Part shown: one piece after another, positions 1-8,196 of the stretch
Layout of the letters: each line of letters opens with the position of its first letter
How positions within the stretch are numbered: the first letter of the stretch is position 1
Assembly: GCF_013215705.1 (NCBI RefSeq)
Contig: NZ_JABSQR010000019.1
Coordinates: forward strand, 42,255 to 106,254
DNA: 64,000 bases
Source: Moritella sp.
Lineage (GTDB): Bacteria > Pseudomonadota > Gammaproteobacteria > Enterobacterales > Moritellaceae
Direction of reading: 5' to 3'
The notes under the pieces: generated by a model
What the model saw: only the letters and a program-made list of their open reading frames with translations
Told to the model about the DNA's origin: nothing
Databases searched by the model: none
Translations under genes and position numbers: made by a program

Positions 1-164
1 AATTCTGTTTGCTCTTCTTCAGCAGCAGCAGCAGCGCCGCCAGCAACAACTGCAGCAGCAGCTGATACGCCGAATTTTTCTTCCATTGCTTCGATTAATT
101 CAACAACTTCCATAACAGAAAGTTCAGCAATTGCGTCGATGATTTGGTCTTTAGTAATAGACAT
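1..164 (-). CDS. rplL: 50S ribosomal protein L7/L12 (N-terminal part, cut by window edge)
   Basis: This is the start of the L7/L12 stalk protein, which recruits translation factors to the ribosome. Only the first 54 codons lie in the window; the C-terminal factor-binding domain is beyond position 1. The translation begins [20 protein letters not shown], typical of the dimerisation domain, and then enters the Ala/Gly-rich hinge (the run of gca/gct complements at 15-60). An AGGA Shine-Dalgarno sits about 8 nt before the ATG. It follows rplJ by 47 bp, the usual rplJL order, and L10 with L7/L12 forms the stalk complex. Confidence 0.95.
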   Translation of the reverse strand, partial: MSITKDQIIDAIAELSVMEVVELIEAMEEKFGVSAAAAVVAGGAAAAAEEEQTE

Positions 165-211
165 GTGTCATTCCTAGTATTGTAAAATTTATTTTAGACA
201 AAGCAGCTAAA

Positions 212-715
212 TTAAGCAGCTTCTTGCTCTTTTTGATCGCGTAAAGCAGCCAATGTACGTACAAGTTTGCCAGCTGATGCTTCTTTCATAGTCATCATTA
301 ACTGAGCAATTGCTTCGTCGTATGTTGGTAGTGTTGCTAGTTTATCAATGTTTTCTGCACCGATAAATTCGCCTTCAAATGCTAACGCTTTAACTGTGAA
401 AGATTCTTCTTGTGCAGCGAAGTCTTTTAATAGACGAGCTGCAGCACCTGGGTGCTCATTAGAGAATGCGATCAGAGTTGGACCGGTAAATACTTCGCTA
501 AGGCACTCAAATTCAGTACCTTCAACAGCACGCTTCATAAGAGTGTTACGTACTACACGGATGTAGACGCCATTCTCACGAGCTAGCTTGCGAAGACCAG
601 TCATTGCACCTACAGTAACGCCACGTGAATCAGCAACTACTGCAGAAAGCGCAGCCTTGGCAGCTTCGTTGACTTCAGCAACAATTGCTTTTTTGTCGTC
701 GAGACCTAATGCCAT
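212..715 (-). CDS. rplJ: 50S ribosomal protein L10
   Basis: L10 anchors L7/L12 dimers to the 50S subunit and represses its own mRNA when in excess. The 167-residue product starts [15 protein letters not shown] and carries the expected [11 protein letters not shown] and [12 protein letters not shown] segments. Its C-terminal helix (about residues 135-167), which binds L7/L12, is present. The length equals the family norm (about 165). It lies between rplA (upstream, across a 371-bp leader) and rplL, so it should be the first gene of the rplJL(-rpoBC) unit driven by the promoter at 1058-1086. Confidence 0.97.
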   Translation of the reverse strand: MALGLDDKKAIVAEVNEAAKAALSAVVADSRGVTVGAMTGLRKLARENGVYIRVVRNTLMKRAVEGTEFECLSEVFTGPTLIAFSNEHPGAAARLLKDFAAQEESFTVKALAFEGEFIGAENIDKLATLPTYDEAIAQLMMTMKEASAGKLVRTLAALRDQKEQEAA

Positions 716-1057
716 GGTCTATACTCCTGGATAAAACCGATAAAATCGGTATTAAAAATTTCCGACCAATATCTTGCCTTAGCAGTCACATCAGTCGAAC
801 CATTACGGCTTGGATTCCAGAAAAAATAAATTCTTCAGAGGTCCTGCACCATCTACGTAGGAAAGATCAAGTATTAACTAAAATAGCCGATCATGATTAA
901 GTCATTCTTACAGAGTAAGCACAACTCCTACGGTCTTGGACGGAAGCAAGTAACACTAAGTATTAAACTTGATGTACCTACTTCAACCCACATTTTTTGC
1001 TCATCGGTTAATATTAATAAATTAGTATTAACCGACCAGCTAAATTTAAGGAACCAA
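716..1057 (-). promoter_or_regulatory. Long rplJ 5' leader (probable L10 autoregulatory leader)
   Basis: This is about 340 nt of non-coding transcript between the promoter at 1058-1086 and the rplJ start. In enterobacteria the equivalent leader folds into the binding site for the L10-L12 complex and controls rplJL translation; the position and length here match that arrangement. A perfect 10-bp stem (1004-1013 with 1026-1035, 12-nt loop) sits at its 5' end. The conserved L10-binding fold was not checked with a covariance model, so the function is inferred from location. Confidence 0.5.
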
Positions 1058-1086
1058 ATTATACTAAATAATTTCGTTCCTGTAAA
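1058..1086 (-). promoter_or_regulatory. Sigma-70 promoter for rplJL
   Basis: On the minus strand TTTACA (1081-1086) is followed after exactly 17 bp by TATAAT (1058-1063). This is a near-consensus promoter starting directly at the rplA stop. It corresponds to the L10 promoter of other gammaproteobacteria. Confidence 0.75.
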
Positions 1087-1785
1087 TTATTTAGTCTCTA
1101 CAGTTGCAACATCAACAGTTAGACCAGCACCCATCGTAGTAGATAGGCTGATCTTCTTGATGAATTGACCTTTAGCAGAAGCAGGCTTCGACTTAGTCAA
1201 TGCTTTAAGTAGAGCTTCAAGGTTTTCTTTGATGTTACTAGCTTCAAAATCCACTTTACCGATAGTAGTGTGGATGATGCCAGCTTTGTCGTTACGGTAA
1301 CGAACTTGACCAGACTTAGCATTTTTAACTGCAGTCGCAACGTCAGGAGTTACTGTACCAACTTTAGGGTTTGGCATTAAACCACGTGGACCTAGGATTT
1401 GACCTAGTTGACCAACAACACGCATAGCGTCTGGAGATGCGATAACAACATCAAAGTTAAGCTCACCGGCTTTAACTTGTGCAGCTAGATCTTCCATACC
1501 TACGATGTCAGCGCCAGCAGCTTTAGCCGCTTCCGCGTTAGCACCTTGTGTAAATACTGCAACACGTACGTCACGACCAGTACCGTGTGGTAGCACAGTA
1601 GCGCCACGAACGTTTTGGTCAGATTTACGTGAATCAATACCTAAATTGATAGAAACGTCGATGCTTTCTTTGAATTTAGCAGATGCTAATTCTTTAAGAA
1701 GTTCAACTGCTTCAGTGATTTCATATTGCTTAGTTACTTCCACTTTTTCGCGGATAGTACGCATACGTTTAGAAAGTTTAGCCAT
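1087..1785 (-). CDS. rplA: 50S ribosomal protein L1
   Basis: L1 forms the mobile L1 stalk that guides deacylated tRNA out of the E site, and it represses its own rplKA mRNA. The 232-residue product starts [15 protein letters not shown]. It shows family signatures such as [19 protein letters not shown] near residue 60 and [16 protein letters not shown] near residue 130. The length is within one or two residues of E. coli L1. It begins 8 bp after the rplK stop, so the two are translationally coupled. Confidence 0.98.
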   Translation of the reverse strand: MAKLSKRMRTIREKVEVTKQYEITEAVELLKELASAKFKESIDVSINLGIDSRKSDQNVRGATVLPHGTGRDVRVAVFTQGANAEAAKAAGADIVGMEDLAAQVKAGELNFDVVIASPDAMRVVGQLGQILGPRGLMPNPKVGTVTPDVATAVKNAKSGQVRYRNDKAGIIHTTIGKVDFEASNIKENLEALLKALTKSKPASAKGQFIKKISLSTTMGAGLTVDVATVETK

Positions 1786-1793
1786 GTTCAGTA

Positions 1794-2222
1794 TTATCCT
1801 TCTACGTTCAAGCCCATTGAGCGAGCTGTTCCAGCAATAGTGCGAACCATTGCATCTAGATCAGCGCCCGTAAGGTCTGGTTGTTTAGTGTTTGAAATCT
1901 CTTCCAGCTGAGCGCGAGTAACAGTACCCACTTTATCAGTGTTAGGACGACCAGAACCAGACTTGATACCTGCCGCTTTCTTAAGTAAGAAAGATGCTGG
2001 AGAAGTCTTTGTAACGAACGTAAACGAACGATCAGAATAAACTGTGATAACAACTGGAGTAGGTGAACCCTTCTCTACAGAATCTGTTTTTGCGTTAAAC
2101 GCTTTACAGAATTCCATGATGTTAACACCGTGTTGACCTAGTGCAGGACCAACTGGTGGACTAGGATTCGCCATACCAGCTGAAACTTGCAGCTTAATAT
2201 ATGCAGTAACTTTTTTAGCCAT
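1794..2222 (-). CDS. rplK: 50S ribosomal protein L11
   Basis: L11 binds the GTPase-associated region of 23S rRNA and is needed for RelA activation. The 142-residue product starts [20 protein letters not shown] with the [20 protein letters not shown] motif of the N-terminal domain and a C-terminal RNA-binding domain ending SMGLNVEG. The length equals the family norm. It is the first gene of the rplKA pair, with a promoter upstream at 2299-2327 in the nusG-rplK gap. Confidence 0.98.
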   Translation of the reverse strand: MAKKVTAYIKLQVSAGMANPSPPVGPALGQHGVNIMEFCKAFNAKTDSVEKGSPTPVVITVYSDRSFTFVTKTSPASFLLKKAAGIKSGSGRPNTDKVGTVTRAQLEEISNTKQPDLTGADLDAMVRTIAGTARSMGLNVEG

Positions 2223-2281
2223 TTTAATTTACCTTAAATATGGGTGCGAACGCTGTATCCGACATGAATACTAGCTTCCCG

Positions 2282-2323
2282 AAAAACAAGGGCAGCGAAT
2301 TATAGATATAATCGCTGCCCTTG
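2282..2323 (-). terminator. Hairpin terminator after nusG, overlapping the rplK promoter
   Basis: A perfect 12-bp stem (2287-2298 with 2312-2323) is followed on the minus strand by a short T-run (2282-2286, after the G closing the stem). It is correctly placed to end or attenuate the secE-nusG transcript. The same bases contain the rplK promoter elements. Confidence 0.6.
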
Positions 2324-2327
2324 CCAA
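2299..2327 (-). promoter_or_regulatory. Sigma-70 promoter for rplKA
   Basis: On the minus strand TTGGCA (2322-2327) and TATAAT (2299-2304) are separated by 17 bp, about 80 bp before the rplK start. The location matches the L11 promoter between nusG and rplK in E. coli. The spacer and -10 lie inside the hairpin listed at 2282-2323. Confidence 0.75.
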
Positions 2328-2380
2328 GCATTTTGTTGAAGTTTCATTCAATAAAACGCAATCTTTATTGTTTTGAACTT

Positions 2381-2407
2381 TACCATTAACCTAATAGGTT
2401 AATGGTA
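2381..2407 (-). repeat. Perfect 11-bp dyad just after the nusG stop
   Basis: TACCATTAACC (2381-2391) is mirrored by GGTTAATGGTA (2397-2407) with a 5-nt loop, immediately following the nusG stop codon. No T-run follows on the minus strand, so it is more likely a 3'-end stabilising or processing hairpin than an intrinsic terminator. Confidence 0.55.
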
Positions 2408-2950
2408 TTAGCCTTTTTCTACTTGACCGAAATCTAATTCAACCGGTGTAGAACGACCGAAGATCAATACAGAAACTTTTAAGCGACTTTTTTCATAGTC
2501 AACTTCTTCAACCACACCATTAAAGTCAGCAAATGGGCCGTCAGATACACGAACCACTTCACCCACTTCAAATAACGTTTTAGGACGCGGCTTATCAATC
2601 GCGTCCTGAAGACGGTTAAGAATGCGGTCAGCTTCTTTTTGGGTGATTGGAGCTGGACGCTCTTTAGTACCACCAATGAAACCAAGTACACGCGGTAAAC
2701 TGCTTACCAAGTGCCATGATTCATCGTTCATTACCATTTGAACTAAAACGTAACCAGGAAAGAACTTACGTTCACTCTTGCGACGTTGACCGGCACGCAT
2801 TTCAACAACTTCTTCCGTTGGAACAAGTATGTCGCCGAAATATTCTTCCATTTCGTGGATCTTAATATGTTCAAGTAATGTTTTTTGAACACGACCTTCA
2901 AAACCGGAAAAGGCTTGAACTACGTACCATCTCATTTTCTGTTCAGACAT
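2408..2950 (-). CDS. nusG: Transcription termination/antitermination factor NusG
   Basis: NusG binds RNA polymerase through its N-terminal NGN domain and couples it to Rho or to ribosomal S10 through its C-terminal KOW domain. The 180-residue product starts [21 protein letters not shown]. The NGN domain includes the [10 protein letters not shown] segment, and the KOW motif reads [20 protein letters not shown] near residue 128. The length matches E. coli NusG (181). It begins 4 bp after secE ends and is co-transcribed with it. Confidence 0.98.
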   Translation of the reverse strand: MSEQKMRWYVVQAFSGFEGRVQKTLLEHIKIHEMEEYFGDILVPTEEVVEMRAGQRRKSERKFFPGYVLVQMVMNDESWHLVSSLPRVLGFIGGTKERPAPITQKEADRILNRLQDAIDKPRPKTLFEVGEVVRVSDGPFADFNGVVEEVDYEKSRLKVSVLIFGRSTPVELDFGQVEKG

Positions 2951-2954
2951 GAAC

Positions 2955-3332
2955 TTATACCTTTACATCTGTGATAAATGCAACTACACGAACTAGAATA
3001 CCATCTAGTCCCCATAGCACTAACGCCATAATAGCGGTAACAACTAATACGATAAGTGTAGTTTGGATCGCCTCTTGGCGCGTAGGCCAAACTACTTTAC
3101 GTACTTCTGTTCTTGATTCAGATGCAAATTCAAGCGCATTGCGCCCTTTACTTGTCTGCAATGCAATGCCACCAGCAATAACAGCGGCAATAATTACAGC
3201 AACTGCGCGGATTAACACTGATTCTTCACTAAAAATATTGTTACCAATAACTGTGCCAATTAGAATTATCGCAACTAGTACCCATTTTACGGTTTCTAGT
3301 GCTTTTCCTTGGTTTTCAGTATTTGAAGTCAT
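2955..3332 (-). CDS. secE: Protein translocase subunit SecE
   Basis: SecE is an essential membrane subunit of the SecYEG protein-export channel. I chose the ATG at 3332 (product [18 protein letters not shown]..., 125 residues), because it has an AGG Shine-Dalgarno 8 nt upstream and gives the size of E. coli SecE (127). A longer frame runs on to 3419 but reads into the tRNA-Trp remnant. Two membrane helices precede the conserved [20 protein letters not shown] segment, and a third helix is C-terminal. It forms an operon with nusG. Confidence 0.95.
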   Translation of the reverse strand: MTSNTENQGKALETVKWVLVAIILIGTVIGNNIFSEESVLIRAVAVIIAAVIAGGIALQTSKGRNALEFASESRTEVRKVVWPTRQEAIQTTLIVLVVTAIMALVLWGLDGILVRVVAFITDVKV

Positions 3333-3386
3333 ACTACTAACCTGTACCTTAAGACAAAAAAATCCGCTGTTACACGGTGATGGCAG

Positions 3387-3459
3387 TGGCAGGAGGAAGA
3401 GAATCGAACTCACAAACATCAGTTTGGAGACCGCCTTTCTACCAATTTGAGCTACCCCT
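3387..3459 (-). pseudogene. Decayed tRNA-Trp (CCA anticodon) remnant
   Basis: The minus strand reads as a tRNA-Trp by overall similarity: AGGGG start, GGTCTCCAAA around the CCA anticodon, GAGTTCGA T-loop, and terminal GCCA. It is only 73 nt long, against 76 expected. Two bases are missing at acceptor positions 6-7, the D-stem 3' strand reads GAAA instead of GAGC, the anticodon stem barely pairs and the T-stem has mismatches. It lies just upstream of secE, where tRNA-Trp occurs in vibrios. I read it as a pseudogene; a tRNA scanner may still flag it at low score. Confidence 0.7.
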
Positions 3460-3460
3460 A

Positions 3461-3663
3461 CAAACGGAGCACCTAATTATAGGGGCTTTCATTTTTCATG
3501 CAAGTCATTCGTAAATAATTATGAATAATATTTGAATTACAAATAGCTTAAATAGATTATGATTAAATTTGTTTTTGATTTTTTTTAACGTGTGGTTATT
3601 TTTAAGGCGTAGTCATTTGATATGAAGAATAAACAGAAGAAGAAAACAATTAACCTGAAAAAA
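3461..3663. other. AT-rich gap where tufB would be expected
   Basis: About 200 bp between the tRNA-Thr(GGT) gene and the tRNA-Trp remnant. No open frame and no recognisable elongation factor Tu codons remain. It is markedly AT-rich with an 8-T run near 3583. No convincing terminator was found. Confidence 0.6.
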
Positions 3664-3739
<76 letters not shown>

Positions 3740-3744
3740 GAATT

Positions 3745-3819
3745 TGGAGCGGGCGGCGGGAATCGAACCCGCATTATCAGCTTGGAAGGCTGGAGTAATA
3801 GCCATTATACGACGCCCGC
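3745..3819 (-). tRNA. tRNA-Gly (TCC)
   Basis: 75 nt with encoded CCA. The acceptor GCGGGCG pairs with CGCCCGC, and the anticodon loop is CTTCCAA. It corresponds to glyT in the E. coli thrU-tyrU-glyT-thrT cluster. Confidence 0.97.
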
Positions 3820-3838
3820 ATGCGTCTTGAATACAAAG

Positions 3839-3923
3839 TGGTGGAGGGAGAAGGATTCGAACCTTCGAAGGCTGAGCCGTCAGATTTACAGTCTGATCCC
3901 TTTGGCCACTCGGGAACCCCTCC
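3839..3923 (-). tRNA. tRNA-Tyr (GTA)
   Basis: 85 nt with a long variable arm typical of tRNA-Tyr, anticodon loop CTGTAAA and encoded CCA. It corresponds to tyrU. Confidence 0.97.
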
Positions 3924-3951
3924 ACATATTGTACTTCAGTAACGAGTTAAA

Positions 3952-4027
<76 letters not shown>

Positions 4028-4048
4028 GGCGTCACTTAACGAGGAGGG

Positions 4049-4077
4049 ATATTAGAGTAAGCCCCTACCTCTTGCAA
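4049..4077 (-). promoter_or_regulatory. Promoter of the tRNA-secE-nusG operon
   Basis: On the minus strand TTGCAA (4072-4077), a 17-bp spacer and TAATAT (4049-4054) precede the first tRNA by about 20 bp. The C-rich stretch right after the -10 resembles the discriminator of stringently controlled stable-RNA promoters; that regulation is an inference. Confidence 0.7.
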
Positions 4078-4176
4078 CCTTAATCGATAAAAACCAGTTT
4101 TTTTTTATTTACATGGCGAATTATTAGCCATTTCGACTAAGCTTCGACTCGAAAACATGAATAAAATCCATTTTGG

Positions 4177-5145
4177 TTATATTTCAGCGCGTCGCAATGA
4201 TACTTCACCACCAACGAATGGGCTAATAACACCGTCAATTTCTAACAATAATGCGCCACTATGATCGATCCCTTTCGCGATACCGTATTTTTTCTTGTTA
4301 CCTATAGTCAATACCACAGGGCTATCTCTAAACGCATCACAACAATTCCACTCTTCAACAAAGTGTCCAAAACCAAACGACTCGAAATCAGTCAAAATTT
4401 TGATTAAGTGAGTTAAATAAGACGTCGCTAATGCATTACGATCAAGCGAGTGCGGTAATTGTTGATTGATATCAGTCCAAGCTTGGTCTATCTCTAGCCC
4501 TGCTTGCAATGGCATATTAACGTTAAGCCCCAAGCCGATGACTAAATGGCATTCACCACCAGCAGTAGCAATGATTTCGACCAGTACACCTGCAATCTTT
4601 TTACCATCCACATACACATCGTTCGGCCATTTCAATTGGGTATTAACAATACCCAGGTCGGTGAGTGTGCGTGCAACAGCAATGCCGATGACTAAACTTA
4701 AACCGGAGGCAGCTTGGATCCCAGCATCTAAACTCCAGTAAGTACTGGTATAAAGGTGCGAGCCATAAGGTGACACCCATTTTTTACCACGGCGTCCGCG
4801 CCCGGCAGTCTGATATTCGGCAAAGCAGCTGTGGCCTTTCTGTAATAACGCGGCTTTATCTAATAAATGCTGATTGGTCGAGCCTAGCACTTGATGGCTC
4901 TCGACAGTCACACCACTCCCTGCAGCAATCTGCTCAGCATCGAGTAATTGCAGCGGAGCAGATAGTTTATAACCTTTACCTGTCACCTTAAATACATCTA
5001 GGCCTATTGTTTCTAGTACCTTGATCTGCTTACTCACGGCCATGCGGCTTACACCGAGCGTTGCACCTAACGCTTCACCCGAATGAAACTCACCATCAGC
5101 AAGTAAGCGAATAAGTTGCTGCCGTGAAGTCGTCATATTAACCAC
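4177..5145 (-). CDS. birA: Biotin--[acetyl-CoA-carboxylase] ligase / biotin operon repressor BirA
   Basis: BirA activates biotin to biotinyl-AMP and attaches it to the carrier protein of acetyl-CoA carboxylase; the two-domain form also represses biotin genes. The 322-residue product has an N-terminal winged helix-turn-helix (about residues 10-60: GEFHSGEALGATLGVSRMAV). The catalytic core shows GRGRRGKKW near residue 117 and KWPNDVYVDGKKIAGVLVE near residue 170, then a small C-terminal domain. The length matches E. coli BirA (321). Its start overlaps the murB end by 8 bp, the same murB-birA order as in E. coli. Confidence 0.95.
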   Translation of the reverse strand: MVNMTTSRQQLIRLLADGEFHSGEALGATLGVSRMAVSKQIKVLETIGLDVFKVTGKGYKLSAPLQLLDAEQIAAGSGVTVESHQVLGSTNQHLLDKAALLQKGHSCFAEYQTAGRGRRGKKWVSPYGSHLYTSTYWSLDAGIQAASGLSLVIGIAVARTLTDLGIVNTQLKWPNDVYVDGKKIAGVLVEIIATAGGECHLVIGLGLNVNMPLQAGLEIDQAWTDINQQLPHSLDRNALATSYLTHLIKILTDFESFGFGHFVEEWNCCDAFRDSPVVLTIGNKKKYGIAKGIDHSGALLLEIDGVISPFVGGEVSLRRAEI

Positions 5146-6187
5146 GACACACCTCCGCTAAGTTAGTCTCTCCGTCACGCCCCATAAATCTAACCTCATG
5201 CTGTAATTCAACACCAAAGCGTGTCTGCACTGTAGTTTGGATATGTTTCGCTAACGCGACAATATCACCCGCTGTCGCAGTTCCCGTATTGACAATAACC
5301 AGCGCTTGCTCGGTATGTACTTGCGCGCCACCTTGTTGATAACCTTTTAGTGCACATTGGTCTATCAACCAACCCGCGGCTAATTTTATATCACCACCGG
5401 CTGGATAATGCGGGATATTGGGATGCAGGGCGACGATTGCGTTAAATTGTGCTTTATTGATGATCGGGTTCTTAAAGAAACTGCCCGCATTACCCAGTTT
5501 ATTGGGATCGGGTAGTTTTTGTTGACGCGTCAGGCAAACCTGTTTAAAGATCGCCAATGCCGAGGTTTTATCCCCTAAACTCGCTAACGGGCCATAATTT
5601 ATTTTGGCAATCCAAGGTTTGTGTAATTTAATACCGACAGCGGTGATCACGGCGCTATTTTTAAGTTCACCTTTAAAAATACTGTCTCGGTAGCCAAATT
5701 GACATTCTGCTGGTGCATACCGATGTACCGTTAGAGTCTCAATATCAAGTACATCAACATAATCGCAGACATCCTTCAATTCAACACCATAAGCACCAAT
5801 GTTTTGTACTGGCGCGGCACCGACGACTCCCGGGATCAACGCTAGATTTTCTAATCCATCATAACCTTGAGCCAATGTCCATTGCACAAATTCATGCCAA
5901 TTTTCACCAGCTGCTACGTGTAAGTACACCGCATCCTCAGCCGCTTCATTCACTGTGATACCCGTTAAGAAAATACGAATAACGAGTCCATCAAAGTCAT
6001 CACAAAATAACAAATTACTGCCGCCACCCAGAATTAAGCGCTGGGGCGCGGGGAGTTGCAGCGCTAACTTAAGCTCACTTAACGTCGTCACTGTGACGAA
6101 CTGCGAGGCATAAGCATCAACTCCAAAACTGGTATAGGGTTTTAAATTGTGATTTTTTAGTATTTGCATGAAATAATTAACACTCAT
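5138..6187 (-). CDS. murB: UDP-N-acetylenolpyruvoylglucosamine reductase
   Basis: MurB reduces UDP-GlcNAc-enolpyruvate to UDP-MurNAc with NADPH and FAD, the second committed step of peptidoglycan precursor synthesis in the cytoplasm. The 349-residue product shows the FAD-binding LILGGGSNLLF near residue 52 and IPGVVGAAPVQNIGAYG near residue 123. The catalytic-Ser loop GNAGSFFKNP lies near residue 233. It is a type I MurB by length (E. coli 342). An in-frame Met six residues later could also serve as start, but the AGGGA upstream of 6187 favours the longer form. Confidence 0.96.
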   Translation of the reverse strand: MSVNYFMQILKNHNLKPYTSFGVDAYASQFVTVTTLSELKLALQLPAPQRLILGGGSNLLFCDDFDGLVIRIFLTGITVNEAAEDAVYLHVAAGENWHEFVQWTLAQGYDGLENLALIPGVVGAAPVQNIGAYGVELKDVCDYVDVLDIETLTVHRYAPAECQFGYRDSIFKGELKNSAVITAVGIKLHKPWIAKINYGPLASLGDKTSALAIFKQVCLTRQQKLPDPNKLGNAGSFFKNPIINKAQFNAIVALHPNIPHYPAGGDIKLAAGWLIDQCALKGYQQGGAQVHTEQALVIVNTGTATAGDIVALAKHIQTTVQTRFGVELQHEVRFMGRDGETNLAEVCRG

Positions 6188-6252
6188 AAGGCATAATTCC
6201 CTGCAGATAGTAACGTATCTGCAGGCAAAACCGAATAATAAAAGGTCACGAG

Positions 6253-6693
6253 ATGCAGTTTCAATGGTTAAATAAAATAGAGAACCCGCTAGTTAAGCCC
6301 TTCTATAAGCAATACCTACCCTATTCAAGACCCAATAAAGCCGAGCATATTGCCGTTTTAAAAGATAATAGAAAACAGGGCAATACCATTATCGCCTGCG
6401 CGAGACTGCGCCCTATCGGTGAGTTATCTTTATTAACAGGGATGTTGGTATCGCCCGACTACCGTGGTCAACAACTCGGTCATCAATTATTACGCGATAT
6501 GCGCCCGCACTTTGAGAATAATAAGACCTTTACTTTTGCCCTGCCTCATCTTGAACACTTTTATCGTCAGCATGATTTTTATCCCACAGCGCAAGCGCCA
6601 AACGATATCCAACAGCGTTTTTTAGCCTATCAAAAACAAGGAAAAACACTGCTGTTATTAGGCTTTGATGATTCTAATCAAGCTGACATCTGA
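6253..6693 (+). CDS. GNAT-family N-acetyltransferase
   Basis: A 146-residue acetyltransferase of the GNAT fold. The acetyl-CoA pyrophosphate loop is visible as LVSPDYRGQQLGHQLL near residues 64-79, preceded by the ELSLLTGMLV strand. The C-terminal part (PHLEHFYRQHDFYPT) is the usual helix and strand that shapes the acceptor site. The substrate cannot be told from sequence. It is divergent from murB, with a 65-bp gap shared by both start regions, and may share regulatory DNA with it. It stands alone before aroH. Confidence 0.8.
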   Translation: MQFQWLNKIENPLVKPFYKQYLPYSRPNKAEHIAVLKDNRKQGNTIIACARLRPIGELSLLTGMLVSPDYRGQQLGHQLLRDMRPHFENNKTFTFALPHLEHFYRQHDFYPTAQAPNDIQQRFLAYQKQGKTLLLLGFDDSNQADI

Positions 6694-6759
6694 TTATCTT
6701 TATAATAATATGAAATTACGTTAAGCTGATCACAGCCCATAATTAGATTAATAGACATC

Positions 6760-7818
6760 ATGACAATTAAAACAGACGAACTTAGAACTACCTATATCGA
6801 CCAGGTGATCACTCCAAGTCAACTGGTTAAAGAGTTTCCATTATCTGATAATGCCGCACAGCAGATCATCAACAGTCGTCGTGAAATCGAAGCGATTATT
6901 GCAGGCAAAGATAACCGCCTGCTGGTTATCATTGGCCCTTGCTCAATTCATGATACTAGCGCCGCCTTAGATTACGCTCGCCGTCTAAAACCATTGCAAG
7001 AACAGTACAAAGACAGCTTAGTCATTGCAATGCGTGTGTACTTTGAAAAACCACGTACCATTGTGGGCTGGAAGGGTTTGATCAGCGACCCTGATTTAAA
7101 CGGTAAATACCAAGCGAATAAAGGCTTACGTTTAGCTCGTAAACTGTTAGTTGATATCAGTGAAATCGGCTTACCAATCGCTACCGAATTTTTAGACATG
7201 GTCAACGGTCAATACATTGCGGACTTAATTAGCTGGGGTGCCATTGGCGCGAGAACCACCGAAAGCCAAGTGCACCGTGAAATGGCATCCGCGTTATCTT
7301 GTCCTGTGGGTTTCAAAAACGGTACTGATGGTAATACCAAAATTGCCATTGATGCAGTACGTGCAGCACAAGTATCACATATATTCTACTCGCCCGATAA
7401 AGATGGTTTCATGACGGTATACCAAACCCACGGTAATCCATTTGGTCATGTGATTTTACGTGGTGGTAAAGAGCCGAACTATGACAAATCACACATCGAC
7501 GTGGCGACCAAAGCATTAAGTGATGCAGGTTTAACACCGTCTGTCGTGGTTGATTTTAGTCACGGTAATAGCCAAAAGCTCCACACCAATCAGCTACTTG
7601 TTGCTGAAGATGTGATGGCGCAAATGCGTACCGGTAGTATGCAGATTTCAGGTATTATGGCTGAAAGTTTTATCGAAGAAGGCAACCAAGCCGTTGTAGC
7701 TGGCAAACCGCTTGTTTATGGTAAGAGTATTACCGATGCTTGCCTCCATTGGCAAGATACTGAAAAATTACTGGCAGACCTTGCCCAAGCAGCAAGTGAT
7801 CGCATCGCCATCGTATAA
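6760..7818 (+). CDS. aroH: 3-deoxy-7-phosphoheptulonate (DAHP) synthase, AroH-like
   Basis: This enzyme condenses phosphoenolpyruvate and erythrose 4-phosphate to DAHP, opening the shikimate pathway. The 352-residue class I enzyme shows IIGPCSIHD near residue 57, VYFEKPRTIVGWKGLI near residue 93 and GARTTESQVHREMASALS near residue 163. Several segments (TDELRT start, EFLDMVNGQYIADLISWGAIG, SPDKDGFMTVYQT) follow the E. coli AroH isozyme more closely than AroF or AroG. Tryptophan feedback is therefore expected but not proven. No clear TrpR operator was seen upstream. A stable bidirectional terminator lies at 8126-8154, past a repeat element. Confidence 0.9.
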   Translation: MTIKTDELRTTYIDQVITPSQLVKEFPLSDNAAQQIINSRREIEAIIAGKDNRLLVIIGPCSIHDTSAALDYARRLKPLQEQYKDSLVIAMRVYFEKPRTIVGWKGLISDPDLNGKYQANKGLRLARKLLVDISEIGLPIATEFLDMVNGQYIADLISWGAIGARTTESQVHREMASALSCPVGFKNGTDGNTKIAIDAVRAAQVSHIFYSPDKDGFMTVYQTHGNPFGHVILRGGKEPNYDKSHIDVATKALSDAGLTPSVVVDFSHGNSQKLHTNQLLVAEDVMAQMRTGSMQISGIMAESFIEEGNQAVVAGKPLVYGKSITDACLHWQDTEKLLADLAQAASDRIAIV

Positions 7819-7827
7819 GCTCAGTAC

Positions 7828-8093
7828 TATACCCATGGCCATTCAAAATGCTAATTCAGAGGCCAGCTTGAACACCAGAATAAGGCGCAATATGCAGAGA
7901 ATGGTTATTCCCTTTTCAAATATTGCAACGCAGTGCTGGTTTTCAAGCTGGTCTCCCGCAGGGCAAGGCGAGAGGTAACCATCTTCGGTGTTATGAAGTC
8001 TTGATTTAGAATAACTAGATCATCAACTTCATGCCTTGAATCTGGTCACCTCTCGACTTGCTGATTTCTGCATTTTGAATGGTCATGGGTATA
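7828..8093. repeat. 266-bp inverted-repeat (MITE-like) element
   Basis: The ends are inverted repeats of about 24 bp: 7828-7851 reads TATACCCATGGCCATTCAAA..., and 8070-8093 is its reverse complement except for one base. Further nested complementarity exists (AGAGGTAACCA near 7970 against TGGTCACCTCT near 8043), so the unit can fold into a long cruciform. It encodes no protein. It contains a CTCCCGCAGGGCAA core also seen, as CTCCCGTAGGGCAA, in the small element at 41498-41558. It occupies most of the aroH-glpX gap. Confidence 0.7.
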
Positions 8094-8125
8094 TAATAGA
8101 ATCAGTATTACATATAGACCATGCT

Positions 8126-8154
8126 AAAAAGCCGCGTTCATCACGCGGCTTTTT
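8126..8154. terminator. Bidirectional terminator between aroH and glpX
   Basis: AAAAAGCCGCG (8126-8136) pairs with CGCGGCTTTTT (8144-8154) around a 7-nt loop, giving a GC stem with T-runs on both strands. It ends both convergent genes. Confidence 0.9.
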
Positions 8155-8196
8155 GTTATCTCATCAATCACGCTTCTAATTTTATAAAATGATGTA

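Noticed and set aside
2971..3450. 159-codon plus-strand frame antisense to secE
   Set aside because: It mirrors secE and the tRNA-Trp remnant, has no ribosome site and shows no family resemblance.
4080..4176. Terminator for birA
   Set aside because: ATGGC...GCCAT near 4113-4131 forms only a 5-bp stem and no T-run follows on the minus strand, so it was not annotated.
6694..6759. TrpR operator upstream of the AroH-like gene
   Set aside because: No CTAG-centred palindrome resembling the known operator was found in the 66-bp gap.
7712..7978. 88-codon frame running into the aroH-glpX repeat
   Set aside because: It overlaps the aroH end in another frame and continues into the inverted-repeat element, without a ribosome site or known motif.
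7828..8093. CRISPR or attenuator interpretation of the inverted repeat
   Set aside because: There is no regular repeat-spacer pattern, and it lies downstream, not upstream, of aroH.
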